A DNA stretch of 64,000 nucleotides from positions 57,566 through 121,565 of the forward strand of contig JAQBOV010000055.1 in the NCBI GenBank assembly GCA_028287895.1. Reading direction: 5' to 3'. The stretch's first letter is position 1, and the number at the start of each line of letters is the position of its first letter. A program made the position numbers and the translations under genes. The notes below the pieces were generated by a model that saw only the letters and a program-made list of their open reading frames with translations, made no database searches and had not been told where the DNA came from. The stretch is from Mucilaginibacter sp. Lineage in GTDB: Bacteria > Bacteroidota > Bacteroidia > Sphingobacteriales > Sphingobacteriaceae. Positions 8,057-16,709 of this stretch are shown here, piece by piece.

Positions 8057-8072
8057 GCTCAAATGTCTTGTA

Positions 8073-8080
8073 CAAAAGTA
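8073..8080 (-). promoter_or_regulatory. -7 element TACTTTTG for the sorting-domain gene
   Basis: Perfect TAnnTTTG on the minus strand, 16 nt before the ATG at 8056. The rest of the divergent spacer to kup (8081-8255) is AT-rich with several A/T runs and no recognised riboswitch. Confidence 0.55.
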
Positions 8081-8255
8081 TAAATAATGTGCGCACCAAT
8101 TCCAAGCCTTGCGCTTTTATAAAACATTTTAACAAAATTTAACAAAAAAGGATTAATTTATTACATATTTGCCCAATTTTATAAATGTAATAAGGACACT
8201 AAGAATTATAAAATTAGTATAAAATATATAAAAAACCTATTTTTATAAGGCGCTA

Positions 8256-10196
8256 ATGCATAAAGACTTTCAAAAGCTATCACTTGCCGGACTTCTTATC
8301 AGTTTAGGTATAATTTACGGAGATATCGGTACCTCCCCTTTATACGTTTTTAAAGCAATTGTAGGTCAGCAGCAGATATCAGAAACATTAATACTCGGTG
8401 GGATATCCTGTATTTTCTGGACGCTTACGTTGCAAACCACCTTAAAATATGTGGTAATCACCTTGCAGGCTGATAACAAAGGTGAAGGCGGTATATTCTC
8501 CCTGTTCTCTTTAGTCCGCCGGAAAGCAAAATGGTTAGTAATACCTGCCGTAATAGGCGGCTGCGCATTATTGGCTGATGGTATTATTACGCCACCAATT
8601 ACCATATCTGCAGCTATTGAAGGGCTTGAGGTCAAATTCCCTCACCTGCATACGGTCACGATAGTGATCATCATCATTGGCGCACTCTTTATTATCCAGC
8701 AATTTGGTACCTCATTGGTAGGCAAAGCCTTTGGCCCCATTATGTTTATCTGGTTTAGTATGATGGGTGTGTTAGGTCTCAGTTTTATCATTCAGATGCC
8801 CTCGATCATCAAGGCTTTGAACCCGTATTATGCTTATGCCCTGCTAAGCAATAGTAATTATGATGCCTTCATTGTTTTAGGTGCCGTATTTTTGTGTACT
8901 ACCGGGGCAGAAGCCCTATACTCCGATTTGGGGCATTGCGGCCGTAAAAATATACGGATCAGCTGGATCTATGTTAAAAGCTGCCTGGTGCTTAATTATC
9001 TTGGTCAGGGTGTTTGGCTGCTGCACCGTAGCGGGCAAACCATTAACCTGAATCTGCATAATCCTTTTTATGAGATCATGCCACAATGGTTCCTCATATA
9101 TGGCATCGGTATAGCGACTATCGCCGCTATCATAGCCAGCCAGGCGCTTATCTCGGGATCTTTTACCCTGATTGCAGAAGCGGTTAGACTCAACTTGTGG
9201 CCGAAGGTAAGGATCAATTATCCCACTGAGCAAAAGGGGCAGCTATATGTTCCGAGTGTTAACTGGCTGCTATGCCTGGGATGTATCGGTGTCGTATTGT
9301 TATTTCGCCATTCAGACAGGATGGAGGCCGCCTACGGCTTAAGTATTACCGTGGCCATGCTGATGACGACCATACTGGTGTCTAAATATTTAGCAAAAAA
9401 GAAATTCCCGACTTACATCATAGCCGTATTTTTGGTAGTTTACATATTTATTGAGGGCACATTTTTGTCGGGTAACCTGGTGAAATTTGTTCATGGTGGC
9501 TGGTTCACTTTATCCGTTGGCGCGGTTTTGTTTTCAATTATGTGGACCTGGCATATTGCGCGAAAGATCAGAAACCGTTATGTTAAGTTTATTAATATCG
9601 AAGATTATTATAATATCCTCAAGGAATTGAGCGAAGATGAAACGGTACCCAAATATTCATCGCAACTGGTTTATTTAACCAGTGCCAATTTCGATTCGGA
9701 AATAGAGTCAAAAATTATTTATTCTATTCTGCAGAAGCAGCCTAAACGCGCGGATGTTTATTGGCTGGTACATGTTGATGTGGTAGATGAACCATATAAA
9801 CGGGAATATGAAGTTAATTTTCTGGTGCCCAACAAACTTATCCGTATCGATTTTAAACTGGGCTTCCGTATAGAACAGCAAATCAACCTGTTATTTAGAA
9901 AAGTGGTTGAGGACCTGGTAAAAAAGGGAGAGGTCAATATTACAAGCACTTATAAATCATTAAGCCGGCATAAGATTGTAGGCGATTTCAGGTTTGTAGT
10001 GATTGAAAAAGTATTGTCGCGCTCTCATAGACTTTCCTTTTATGAGCGCTTTATTATGGCGTTTTATGTATACCTCAAAAAGGTAAGTTTATCTGAAGAA
10101 CGTGGTTTTGGTCTTGACCTGAGTTTTGTAACCGTTGAGAAAGTGCCGCTAATGCTTACTGACCCGGAGACGGTAGAAATTCAGCGGGTTAGTTAA
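8256..10196 (+). CDS. kup: KUP/HAK/KT family potassium uptake permease
   Basis: 646 residues, normal for Kup. The N-terminal signature GIIYGDIGTSPLYVFKA (about residues 18-34) is the family hallmark. About twelve hydrophobic segments follow up to about residue 430, then a soluble C-terminal domain of about 200 residues. It imports potassium, probably with protons. It is transcribed away from the sorting-domain gene. The 5' region is very AT-rich and shows no c-di-AMP riboswitch pattern. A hairpin just after the stop (10233-10252) separates it from the next gene. Confidence 0.95.
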   Translation: MHKDFQKLSLAGLLISLGIIYGDIGTSPLYVFKAIVGQQQISETLILGGISCIFWTLTLQTTLKYVVITLQADNKGEGGIFSLFSLVRRKAKWLVIPAVIGGCALLADGIITPPITISAAIEGLEVKFPHLHTVTIVIIIIGALFIIQQFGTSLVGKAFGPIMFIWFSMMGVLGLSFIIQMPSIIKALNPYYAYALLSNSNYDAFIVLGAVFLCTTGAEALYSDLGHCGRKNIRISWIYVKSCLVLNYLGQGVWLLHRSGQTINLNLHNPFYEIMPQWFLIYGIGIATIAAIIASQALISGSFTLIAEAVRLNLWPKVRINYPTEQKGQLYVPSVNWLLCLGCIGVVLLFRHSDRMEAAYGLSITVAMLMTTILVSKYLAKKKFPTYIIAVFLVVYIFIEGTFLSGNLVKFVHGGWFTLSVGAVLFSIMWTWHIARKIRNRYVKFINIEDYYNILKELSEDETVPKYSSQLVYLTSANFDSEIESKIIYSILQKQPKRADVYWLVHVDVVDEPYKREYEVNFLVPNKLIRIDFKLGFRIEQQINLLFRKVVEDLVKKGEVNITSTYKSLSRHKIVGDFRFVVIEKVLSRSHRLSFYERFIMAFYVYLKKVSLSEERGFGLDLSFVTVEKVPLMLTDPETVEIQRVS

Positions 10197-10232
10197 AAAC
10201 TTTTTCGCTACAGATTGTTAACAGAATGTTAA

Positions 10233-10252
10233 CAGAGATTTGTAAATCTCTG
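10233..10252. repeat. 9-bp perfect inverted repeat after kup
   Basis: CAGAGATTT (10233-10241) and AAATCTCTG (10244-10252) form a tight hairpin, preceded by two GTTAAC palindromes 5 nt apart. No T-run follows on the plus strand, so it may slow or process the kup transcript rather than end it. Confidence 0.45.
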
Positions 10253-10285
10253 GGAATTCCGATGTTAAACATTAAATAGATAACC

Positions 10286-11080
10286 TTGAAAAAGATCATA
10301 TTCGCATTATTTTGCATTATTTCCATTGAGGCAAATGCACAGGTCAAAGACACCACAAAAAAAAGTATTCCCGATACGATAAAGAAAGACCTTTTAACCG
10401 CTCCCGATACGGTAAGGCGGCTGCATAGTAAACCCTATGCGTTGGTTATCCCGGCTGCTTTGATCGCCTATGGGGCATCCTCTTTTGTAATTCATCCCGT
10501 ACGCCGTTTTGACTATTATATTCATAGCGAAGTTGAAAAGACCGGGCCTAATTTTAACACCAAAGCAGAAAGTTATTTTCAGTTTGGGCCGGTGATAATG
10601 GTTTATGGATTAAATCTTATTGGCGTTTCAGGTAAAAATACATTTATTGACCGTACTGCATTGCTTGGATTATCAGCCGGTTTTTTTGGCGTGAGCGGTC
10701 TTGTTACCAAGAAACTTACGCATCGCTTGCGGCCTAACGGAGCTGATTATCTGTCTTTCCCGTCGGGCCATACAGGGATCGCATTTATGGGGGCAGAGTT
10801 TTTAGCACAGGAGTATTCAGATAAATCGCCGGTGTATACGGTCTTGGGCTACGGTTTTGCCGTTACCACCGGAGTTTTCAGATTATATAATCGCGACCAC
10901 TGGTTCAGTGATGTTGTGGCAGGTGCCGGTTTTGGTGTTCTGTCCACTAAAGCAGCTTATTTAATTTATCCTTATCTGCGCAACAAGCTAACTCATAAAG
11001 ATAAACAGGGCAAAAGCACCATGATAATGCCTACGTATCAGAATGGAACGCCAGGTCTGTCATTCGCTATGCAGCTATAG
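10286..11080 (+). CDS. membrane-associated PAP2-family phosphatase with signal peptide
   Basis: 264 residues, TTG start. A signal peptide (about 1-18, ending NAQ) is followed by a linker and then membrane segments carrying the three phosphatase motifs: KLTHRLRPN (about 146-154), SFPSGHT (about 161-167) and RDHWFSDVVAG (about 202-212), with the catalytic histidines in the second and third motifs. This is the acid phosphatase/lipid phosphatase fold, acting on lipid pyrophosphates such as undecaprenyl diphosphate or on lipid A (inference). TTG is accepted because it directly precedes the lysines of the signal peptide and no other start fits. Confidence 0.88.
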   Translation: MKKIIFALFCIISIEANAQVKDTTKKSIPDTIKKDLLTAPDTVRRLHSKPYALVIPAALIAYGASSFVIHPVRRFDYYIHSEVEKTGPNFNTKAESYFQFGPVIMVYGLNLIGVSGKNTFIDRTALLGLSAGFFGVSGLVTKKLTHRLRPNGADYLSFPSGHTGIAFMGAEFLAQEYSDKSPVYTVLGYGFAVTTGVFRLYNRDHWFSDVVAGAGFGVLSTKAAYLIYPYLRNKLTHKDKQGKSTMIMPTYQNGTPGLSFAMQL

Positions 11081-11081
11081 A

Positions 11082-11208
11082 TTGTTGTAAAGTTGTAACG
11101 TCCAAATGTTAAGGAACCGATCGCTGGTATAACGATCATGGAGGCATTTAATAAGCGCAACTGCTGCAATCGTCAACTTTAAAAACATTCCGGCTTTACA
11201 ACCTTCGC
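11082..11208. repeat. facing pair of GTTGTAA-type degenerate repeats
   Basis: The left arm (about 11082-11115) contains TTGTTGTAAAGTTGTAACG and the right arm (about 11173-11208) CAACTTT and TTTACAACC units, which are reverse-complement relatives. The arms flank about 60 nt without a gene. Related sequence occurs at 20057-20172 and 20846-20897. It fills the spacer between the convergent PAP2 and SemiSWEET genes. Confidence 0.55.
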
Positions 11209-11209
11209 G

Positions 11210-11464
11210 CTACTTATATCTCAATTTATAAACCAGGATAATACTTGCGAATACAAAGGTAATCGCGTTGGCTATGGTTACCGGAAGGCTATGGCTCAAA
11301 AATCCGTAGATGAGCCACAATAAAGTGCCCGCCGTAAACAAAGCGTACATGTAGAAGGATATTCCGGAGGTGTCTTTAGTTTGAATGGTTTTAATGGCCT
11401 GCGGCAAAAACGAAACTGTTGTACCAAAAGCAGCTGACAAACCAATAATATTAACAATGTCCAT
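11210..11464 (-). CDS. SemiSWEET family small sugar transporter
   Basis: 84 residues from the ATG at 11464, the normal SemiSWEET size: one three-helix (triple-helix bundle) unit with the motif FLPQAIKTIQTKDTSGIS (about 19-36) containing the PQ-loop proline-glutamine pair. Two such chains make one pore that lets sugars pass down a gradient. A longer reading with a GTG start at 11527 would overlap the stop of the permease gene by one base (TAGTG), but the extra residues are basic and absent in relatives, so the ATG, with AAAGAGA before it, is preferred. It is probably cotranscribed with the amino-acid permease. Confidence 0.85.
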   Translation of the reverse strand: MDIVNIIGLSAAFGTTVSFLPQAIKTIQTKDTSGISFYMYALFTAGTLLWLIYGFLSHSLPVTIANAITFVFASIILVYKLRYK

Positions 11465-11526
11465 CGAATCTCTTTTTTTGTTAAGATGTTTGATAACCAT
11501 TAAGCGCAGCTTCCGGAATTTACCCA

Positions 11527-13281
11527 CTACGCTAACCCTTTTAATACTTTTATGTTATCCTTACCTAATACACTGTTTTTATAACTATAGTTAAAGTAAA
11601 TAATCAGACCTATGATCAGCCAAATTAAAAAGCGCAGCCAATTGGTGGTCCCTAATTCTGTCATCAGATAAAAGCAGGAAATCAATCCAAGTACAGGTAT
11701 TAAAGAATAATTTTTGATAAAGCCTGCAATAGCTATTGTTAAAACAAGTATACAGAAGGCAAAGTAAGGTATCCGCTCAAGGAACACCCCCCATTTTGTT
11801 AACCCGGGCTGGCCCGGATCAATAAGTCCAAAGAAATTTTTAAAGAAACCCGGGAATTGTATATGCGTAAAAATAATTGCGGCAAACAAGATCAAAGGAA
11901 CAATATATTTCCCATTAATGTAAGGCACGCTAAACCTGCCTTCCTGTTTCTCCGTTCTTGGTAGTATTAAAATACCCCCGCAAACCAGTACAAAGGCAAA
12001 TAAAGTACCAATACTACATAAATCGGTCACCAATGCTGAATCAAGAAATAAGGAGGGGATACCCACTACCAAACCCGTAATAATTGTTGCAAAAGAAGGT
12101 GTATGGTATTTCGGATGAAGCCTGGAAAACCTGGGCGGCAATAAACCATCCCGGCTCATGCTCATCCAGATGCGTGGCTGGCCGATCTGAAATACGAGCA
12201 GTACCGAGGTGGTTGCAACAACTGCACTTAATGCGATAATGCCACCGAAGATGTTTAACCCTCTTTCATTAAACGCATTCGCTAAAAAATCACTGGTATT
12301 CAGTTTGGTATAATTCACCATCCCTGTAAGCACAAGGGCAATCAAAATATATAATATGGTGCAAATAATCAGTGAGTAAAACATACCTCTTGGCAGATCC
12401 CTTTGCGGATTTTTACACTCTTCGGCGGTTGTTGAAATGGCATCAAAACCAATATATGCGAAGAAGACAGCAGAAACGCCCTTCATTACACCGGCAAACT
12501 TATTTGGTAAAAAAGGAACCCAGTTTGCAGGGTTGACATAGTAAAAGCCGACAGCAATGACAGCAGCAACTACCAATAGCTTAAATAGTACCATCAAGTT
12601 GCTGGCCCGTCTGGATTCTTTAATGCCGATATAAACAAGATAGGTGATCAGGACCGTGATGGCTAAGGCAGGAAGATTCAAAATAAAAGGAACAGACCCT
12701 ATACGCGGCGCATTAAGCCATATATTGTGCATATTTAAAAAATCAGCGGCACCGACGGTATCGTGCTTTGCTATTTTTTCCAGATACTGAATGCTGCCAT
12801 TTTTTGCCTCAAAAAAACTTGTGGATAAGAAATCGGGAATGTGCAGACCGACGTTATGCAAAAAACTTGTTAGGTTGCCCGACCATGAAATGGCCACAGT
12901 AATGTTTCCCACCGCATATTCCATTACTAAATCCCAACCTATAATCCATGCAATGATCTCCCCAAAGGCAGCATACGAATAAGTATATGCACTTCCTGAC
13001 ATAGGAATACGCGAAGCAAATTCAGCATAACACAATGCCGAAAAGCCGCATGCCACAGCGCAGATCATGAACAAAAAAACAACGCCGGGGCCACCATCGA
13101 AACAGGCTTTGCCCACCGTGCTGAAAATACCCGCACCGATAACGGCTGCAATGCCAAGGGCGGTAAGATCGCGAACACTTAAAACTTTGTTTAATGATAT
13201 TCCATGGCCATCATCAAGACCTGCACTGGCATCTGCAACTATTTTTCCAATTGATTTTTTACGGAATATATTTTTCGGCAT
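11527..13281 (-). CDS. cationic amino acid transporter-type APC permease
   Basis: 584 residues and about 14 hydrophobic segments, as in the CAT group of the amino-acid/polyamine/organocation superfamily. The first segment carries the family signature TALGIAAVIGAGIFSTVG (about 35-52), where the unwound GAG part binds the substrate backbone; a second marker is IPMSGSAYTYSY (about 91-102). It imports amino acids through the inner membrane; the exact substrate is open. A TAnnTTTG element (TATGTTTG) lies on the minus strand at 13308-13315, 26 nt before the start. The small SemiSWEET gene follows. Confidence 0.9.
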   Translation of the reverse strand: MPKNIFRKKSIGKIVADASAGLDDGHGISLNKVLSVRDLTALGIAAVIGAGIFSTVGKACFDGGPGVVFLFMICAVACGFSALCYAEFASRIPMSGSAYTYSYAAFGEIIAWIIGWDLVMEYAVGNITVAISWSGNLTSFLHNVGLHIPDFLSTSFFEAKNGSIQYLEKIAKHDTVGAADFLNMHNIWLNAPRIGSVPFILNLPALAITVLITYLVYIGIKESRRASNLMVLFKLLVVAAVIAVGFYYVNPANWVPFLPNKFAGVMKGVSAVFFAYIGFDAISTTAEECKNPQRDLPRGMFYSLIICTILYILIALVLTGMVNYTKLNTSDFLANAFNERGLNIFGGIIALSAVVATTSVLLVFQIGQPRIWMSMSRDGLLPPRFSRLHPKYHTPSFATIITGLVVGIPSLFLDSALVTDLCSIGTLFAFVLVCGGILILPRTEKQEGRFSVPYINGKYIVPLILFAAIIFTHIQFPGFFKNFFGLIDPGQPGLTKWGVFLERIPYFAFCILVLTIAIAGFIKNYSLIPVLGLISCFYLMTELGTTNWLRFLIWLIIGLIIYFNYSYKNSVLGKDNIKVLKGLA

Positions 13282-13307
13282 TCAATTTTAAATGTTAAGG
13301 CTAAGGC

Positions 13308-13315
13308 CAAACATA
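13308..13315 (-). promoter_or_regulatory. -7 element TATGTTTG of the permease gene
   Basis: Perfect TAnnTTTG match on the minus strand with a 26-nt leader to the ATG at 13281. It lies in the 83-nt divergent spacer shared with the second PAP2 gene. Confidence 0.5.
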
Positions 13316-13364
13316 ACTATTTTTTTGCATTGAATTAAATGGCATATTCTATTAACTTGCGCTC

Positions 13365-14018
13365 ATGAAATTGAATCTAAATGAGGTATTTCGCAGAATT
13401 AAATGGCTCGTCATTCCTTATTTATTGGTTTTATGTATTTGCCTGGTGATCAGGTTGGTCTTCACCCGCCAGACGATCTATTTTACGGTAAATTCGATAT
13501 ACAGCCCTGTTGCTGATTTTTTGGCGCCCTTTGTAACCGACCTTGGAAATGGCTGGTTTGCCGTAATTATTGCGGCTGTACTTGCATTATTCAGTTACCG
13601 GAAAGCATTTTTAGTGGTCACTTCCTGGGGAGTAACTGCAATTGTGGCGCAGATACTTAAGTTTATTTTTGCAGCGCCCCGCCCCAAGTTATATTTCAAG
13701 GATCAGTTGAGCCGGATACATTTTGTTAAAGCGGTAGAAATATTAAGCTATCACAGCTTCCCATCGGGGCATACGGTAACCGCCTTTTCATTAGCCGTGC
13801 TATTCACCTACTGGAGCAGGAATAAAGGGTGGGGGCCGGTATTCTTGCTCATTGCTGTTATGGTAGGCTATTCGCGTATGTATTTAAGCGAACATTTTTT
13901 TGAAGACGTAATTGCAGGCTCAGTGATCGGCGTGATCATTACGGTGATCTGGCTTTATTGGCTTGATAACCGGGCATTTATACAACGTCCTGAATGGCAA
14001 ACAGGGTTGCTTGCTTAG
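13365..14018 (+). CDS. integral membrane PAP2-family phosphatase
   Basis: 217 residues with about five or six transmembrane segments and all three PAP2 motifs: AAPRPKLYF (about 104-112), SFPSGHT (about 132-138) and SEHFFEDVIAG (about 173-183). The architecture resembles inner-membrane undecaprenyl-diphosphate or phosphatidylglycerol-phosphate phosphatases; the substrate is not determinable. Unlike the PAP2 protein at 10286 it has no signal peptide. Its TAG stop abuts the stop of the convergent gene at 14019 with no base between. Confidence 0.88.
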   Translation: MKLNLNEVFRRIKWLVIPYLLVLCICLVIRLVFTRQTIYFTVNSIYSPVADFLAPFVTDLGNGWFAVIIAAVLALFSYRKAFLVVTSWGVTAIVAQILKFIFAAPRPKLYFKDQLSRIHFVKAVEILSYHSFPSGHTVTAFSLAVLFTYWSRNKGWGPVFLLIAVMVGYSRMYLSEHFFEDVIAGSVIGVIITVIWLYWLDNRAFIQRPEWQTGLLA

Positions 14019-14026
14019 TTAAGCAA
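14011..14026. terminator. 16-bp palindrome covering both stop codons of a convergent pair
   Basis: TTGCTTA (14011-14017) and TAAGCAA (14020-14026) with GT between. The palindrome contains the TAG of the PAP2 gene and the TAA of the convergent gene. It may act as a weak bidirectional terminator, but no long T-run follows on either side. Confidence 0.35.
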
Positions 14027-14678
14027 ACTCACTGTTGTCTCTTTTTCTGAATATCAGCCAGATAAGCAGGAACAGGACCAATACACCGCCACCGACCTCA
14101 AATATCGAATTAGTGCTGATACCTTTTGATGCCCGGGTTTCCGTATACTGATCGGTCCGCTGTAGTTCCGGTGAAAGCCTGATAGAACCAAAAAAGGATC
14201 TGGCCTCGTCTTTTACAATGTCTTTTCTGGCATCAGCATAACCAAATTCAAAAGTATAAGTGGCATCTTTAGTGTACAACAACACAAAATTCCTGTATTG
14301 ACTATCGCCACTGGCATCCTTTGTCAGCAGGTTAAATGCTTTTGCCTTCAAGGTTCCTATAGTCGTATCACGGATATTTTGCGTACTGCCATTACCACTC
14401 TGGCTTTGGATGCCCTGGATGTACTTTTTTAATACAGAATTAAGATCATTTTCCTTCTTTAGGGGCTGATTACCTTTTGCGTTGGGCTGTCTGATAGTGA
14501 TCATATAACCCAGGTCGGTATTAGCCGAAAATAGCTGCTGACCCAACGTATCTTTTTTGCTATAAGAGGATGGTAATGACACGCTCACCAGGCTGTCAAC
14601 TTTAACTGGTTTTAACGCTTGGCCAAATACTGCATTCACCGAAAACAGTATACCAAATATTATAATTAGCTTCTTCAT
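14019..14678 (-). CDS. exported single-pass membrane protein of unknown function
   Basis: 219 residues. A signal peptide (about 1-19, ending FGQ) is followed by a roughly 160-residue extracytoplasmic beta-rich region and a C-terminal transmembrane helix (about 192-210) ending in basic residues RKRD, so the body faces the periplasm with a short cytoplasmic tail. I do not recognise a domain; the pattern of a LPSSYSKKD opening and a central YTFEFGYAD strand is reminiscent of proteins that monitor or bind in the periplasm, but no function can be named. It stands between the PAP2 gene and the oligopeptidase, convergent with the former. Confidence 0.75.
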   Translation of the reverse strand: MKKLIIIFGILFSVNAVFGQALKPVKVDSLVSVSLPSSYSKKDTLGQQLFSANTDLGYMITIRQPNAKGNQPLKKENDLNSVLKKYIQGIQSQSGNGSTQNIRDTTIGTLKAKAFNLLTKDASGDSQYRNFVLLYTKDATYTFEFGYADARKDIVKDEARSFFGSIRLSPELQRTDQYTETRASKGISTNSIFEVGGGVLVLFLLIWLIFRKRDNSEFA

Positions 14679-14833
14679 ATCACTTTAATAACTCTATAAA
14701 ATGAAATAAAGTTTTAAGCTATTGACAATAAGTGATGGCAATACGACTATAAGCGATTGATAATAAGTATTTTACAGATATAATTATAATCTTAATTTTA
14801 CACTTTGGCGACAGTAAAATAAGCAAGTGATCC

Positions 14834-16534
14834 TTATAGCTTATCCATTTCAGCCTTCACAAATTCAGCTAATTCTTTTACATACGCAGCGCTGAAATCA
14901 AATTTGATACCGGCAGCTTCATAGATTTCTTTGATGGTTTTGGTATAGCCCAGTTTCAATGCATCTAAATACTGCTGCAAACCTTTTTCCGGATTTTCTT
15001 TATAGTTCTTCCATACAGCAATCGCTCCCAGCTGGGCCATGCCGTATTCAATATAATAGAAAGGCACTTCAAAAATATGAAGTTGTTTTTGCCACAAATT
15101 GGCTTGTGCATCCTTGAGTTGGCTCCAATCGGCAAAGCCTGCACCAAAACGCTCGTATATCTGCAGCCATGCGTCGGTACGCTGCTCATCAGTATGATCG
15201 AAATTGGTGTATATCCAGTGTTGGTACTGGTCAACGACAGCTACCCATGGCAGGGTCTTTAGCACATCAAAAAGCTGGTCGCGTTTAGCACGTTTAAGGT
15301 CCTGCTCATTATCGAAATAAACATCCCAGTTATCCATCGATATCAGTTCCATGGACATAGAAGCCAGTTCAGCCACTTCGGATGGGCAATGTTTAAAATC
15401 ATTCAATTCCAGATCAGCGGTCAAAAAAGTATGTACCGCATGGCCGCCTTCGTGCACCATGGTAGTCAGGTCGCGGAAAGTATTGGCGGAGTTCATGAAT
15501 ATGAATGGAGCACCGGTTTCTGCAAGCGGATAATTATAACCGCCGGGCGCTTTTCCCTTGCGGCTTTCCACATCAAAAAGTTGATTGTCTTTCATGATCT
15601 CCAGCCGTTCGCCTAAATACCGGCTGATATTGCTAAAGCACTGGATAGATTTTTCGATCAGTTCATTGCCATTTTTGAACGGTTTTAAAGCCGGCTTACC
15701 CGATACATCCACATCCAGGTCCCATGGTTTAAGACTCTTCAGGGCCAATGCCTTTTTGCGTTTTTCAGCCTCCTCATGCAGGATAGGGACAATTTCCCTT
15801 TCAATAGCTTCGTGAAAGGCATAGCAATCCTTCGGTGTGTAATCAAAGCGCCCCAATGCCTGGAACATATAATCGCGGAAATTTTCAAACTCGGCGTTTA
15901 AGGCCACCTTGTGCCTTAGCGCACGTAACTGATCGAATAGCTGGTTAAGCTGATCTTTATCCTGCAGTCTGCGGAAAGTTATTTTCTCCCAGGCTTGCTG
16001 CCTCTTACTGCGGTCAATATCCTTTAAAAACACAGCGGCCTGTTCCAGGGTAAATTCCTTGTCGCCGATATGTACAGACATCGAACCGGTAATTGACTGG
16101 TACTTTTGCTGCTCAACCTGTATTTCCGTTTGCAGGGGGATATTCTCCTCCCTGAAGAGTTCCAATGCCTTTTTTACACCACGTAAGAGGATGAAATATT
16201 TTTCTTCATGCAATTTATCTGCCCATGGGCTATTTACCAGCTTCTTATTCAGTTCGTTGCTATAGGGCGCTATCTTCGGCTCGATTTCAGTAGCGAAATA
16301 CTGGAACTTTTGCAGCAGTTCTTCGCTGGTCGTATCGCAGGTCATGCGGATATAGCGCCATGCAAAATCCTCTTCCAAAGCAGCTTCCAGTTCGCTGCGG
16401 TCATGCAGCCAGTGTTCCAGTTCCTCAACAGCGTGAATAGGACGTTCTGTCAGTTCTTTAAAAAGAGGCTCCAGGGTTTCCCATTTCATTTCGAGGTTCT
16501 GGGGTATGTATGTTCTTTTTTTCTTGTGGATCAT
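14834..16534 (-). CDS. M3 family oligoendopeptidase (PepF-like)
   Basis: 566 residues, typical of cytoplasmic M3 oligopeptidases. The zinc motif HEGGH is at about residues 361-365, with the third ligand glutamate expected in the ASMSMELIS segment about 25 residues later. It degrades short peptides in the cytoplasm. Two near-copies of ATTGAxAATAAGT (14721-14733 and 14756-14768) lie in the spacer after its stop. The gene stands alone; no strict promoter element was found in the 170 nt before the start, which instead contains a run of ATGTGCAAATGTGC repeats. Confidence 0.93.
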   Translation of the reverse strand: MIHKKKRTYIPQNLEMKWETLEPLFKELTERPIHAVEELEHWLHDRSELEAALEEDFAWRYIRMTCDTTSEELLQKFQYFATEIEPKIAPYSNELNKKLVNSPWADKLHEEKYFILLRGVKKALELFREENIPLQTEIQVEQQKYQSITGSMSVHIGDKEFTLEQAAVFLKDIDRSKRQQAWEKITFRRLQDKDQLNQLFDQLRALRHKVALNAEFENFRDYMFQALGRFDYTPKDCYAFHEAIEREIVPILHEEAEKRKKALALKSLKPWDLDVDVSGKPALKPFKNGNELIEKSIQCFSNISRYLGERLEIMKDNQLFDVESRKGKAPGGYNYPLAETGAPFIFMNSANTFRDLTTMVHEGGHAVHTFLTADLELNDFKHCPSEVAELASMSMELISMDNWDVYFDNEQDLKRAKRDQLFDVLKTLPWVAVVDQYQHWIYTNFDHTDEQRTDAWLQIYERFGAGFADWSQLKDAQANLWQKQLHIFEVPFYYIEYGMAQLGAIAVWKNYKENPEKGLQQYLDALKLGYTKTIKEIYEAAGIKFDFSAAYVKELAEFVKAEMDKL

Positions 16535-16545
16535 GGTATTTGACA

Positions 16546-16578
16546 GGCAAATGTGCCGATGTGCAAATGTGCGGATTT
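16546..16578. repeat. ATGTGCAAATGTGC-type degenerate repeat
   Basis: Three overlapping units of the type CAAATGTGC lie in tandem just upstream of the oligopeptidase gene. Related short runs occur at about 19359-19380 and 23407-23440, all intergenic. The rest of the spacer to 16709 holds GC-rich sequence with short hairpins but no gene. Confidence 0.4.
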
Positions 16579-16709
16579 AGTCTGAAGTACCAAAGATGGG
16601 AAGCGGGAAAGTTGCAATCCGATGTCAGAGGCCGCAGACCTGAAAGGTAAAAGTCCCAAACATTACCCGCCATCCTGCCGGACCTTCCAACTTATGCCGG
16701 GATTTGGGC

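Noticed and set aside
8081..8255. Possible c-di-AMP riboswitch before kup
   Set aside because: The AT-rich leader lacks the conserved pseudo-symmetric motifs of that riboswitch, and such switches are mostly known from other phyla.
11465..11527. GTG start for SemiSWEET overlapping the permease stop (TAGTG)
   Set aside because: The 21 added residues are basic and unlike family N-termini; the ATG at 11464 gives the standard 84-residue protein.
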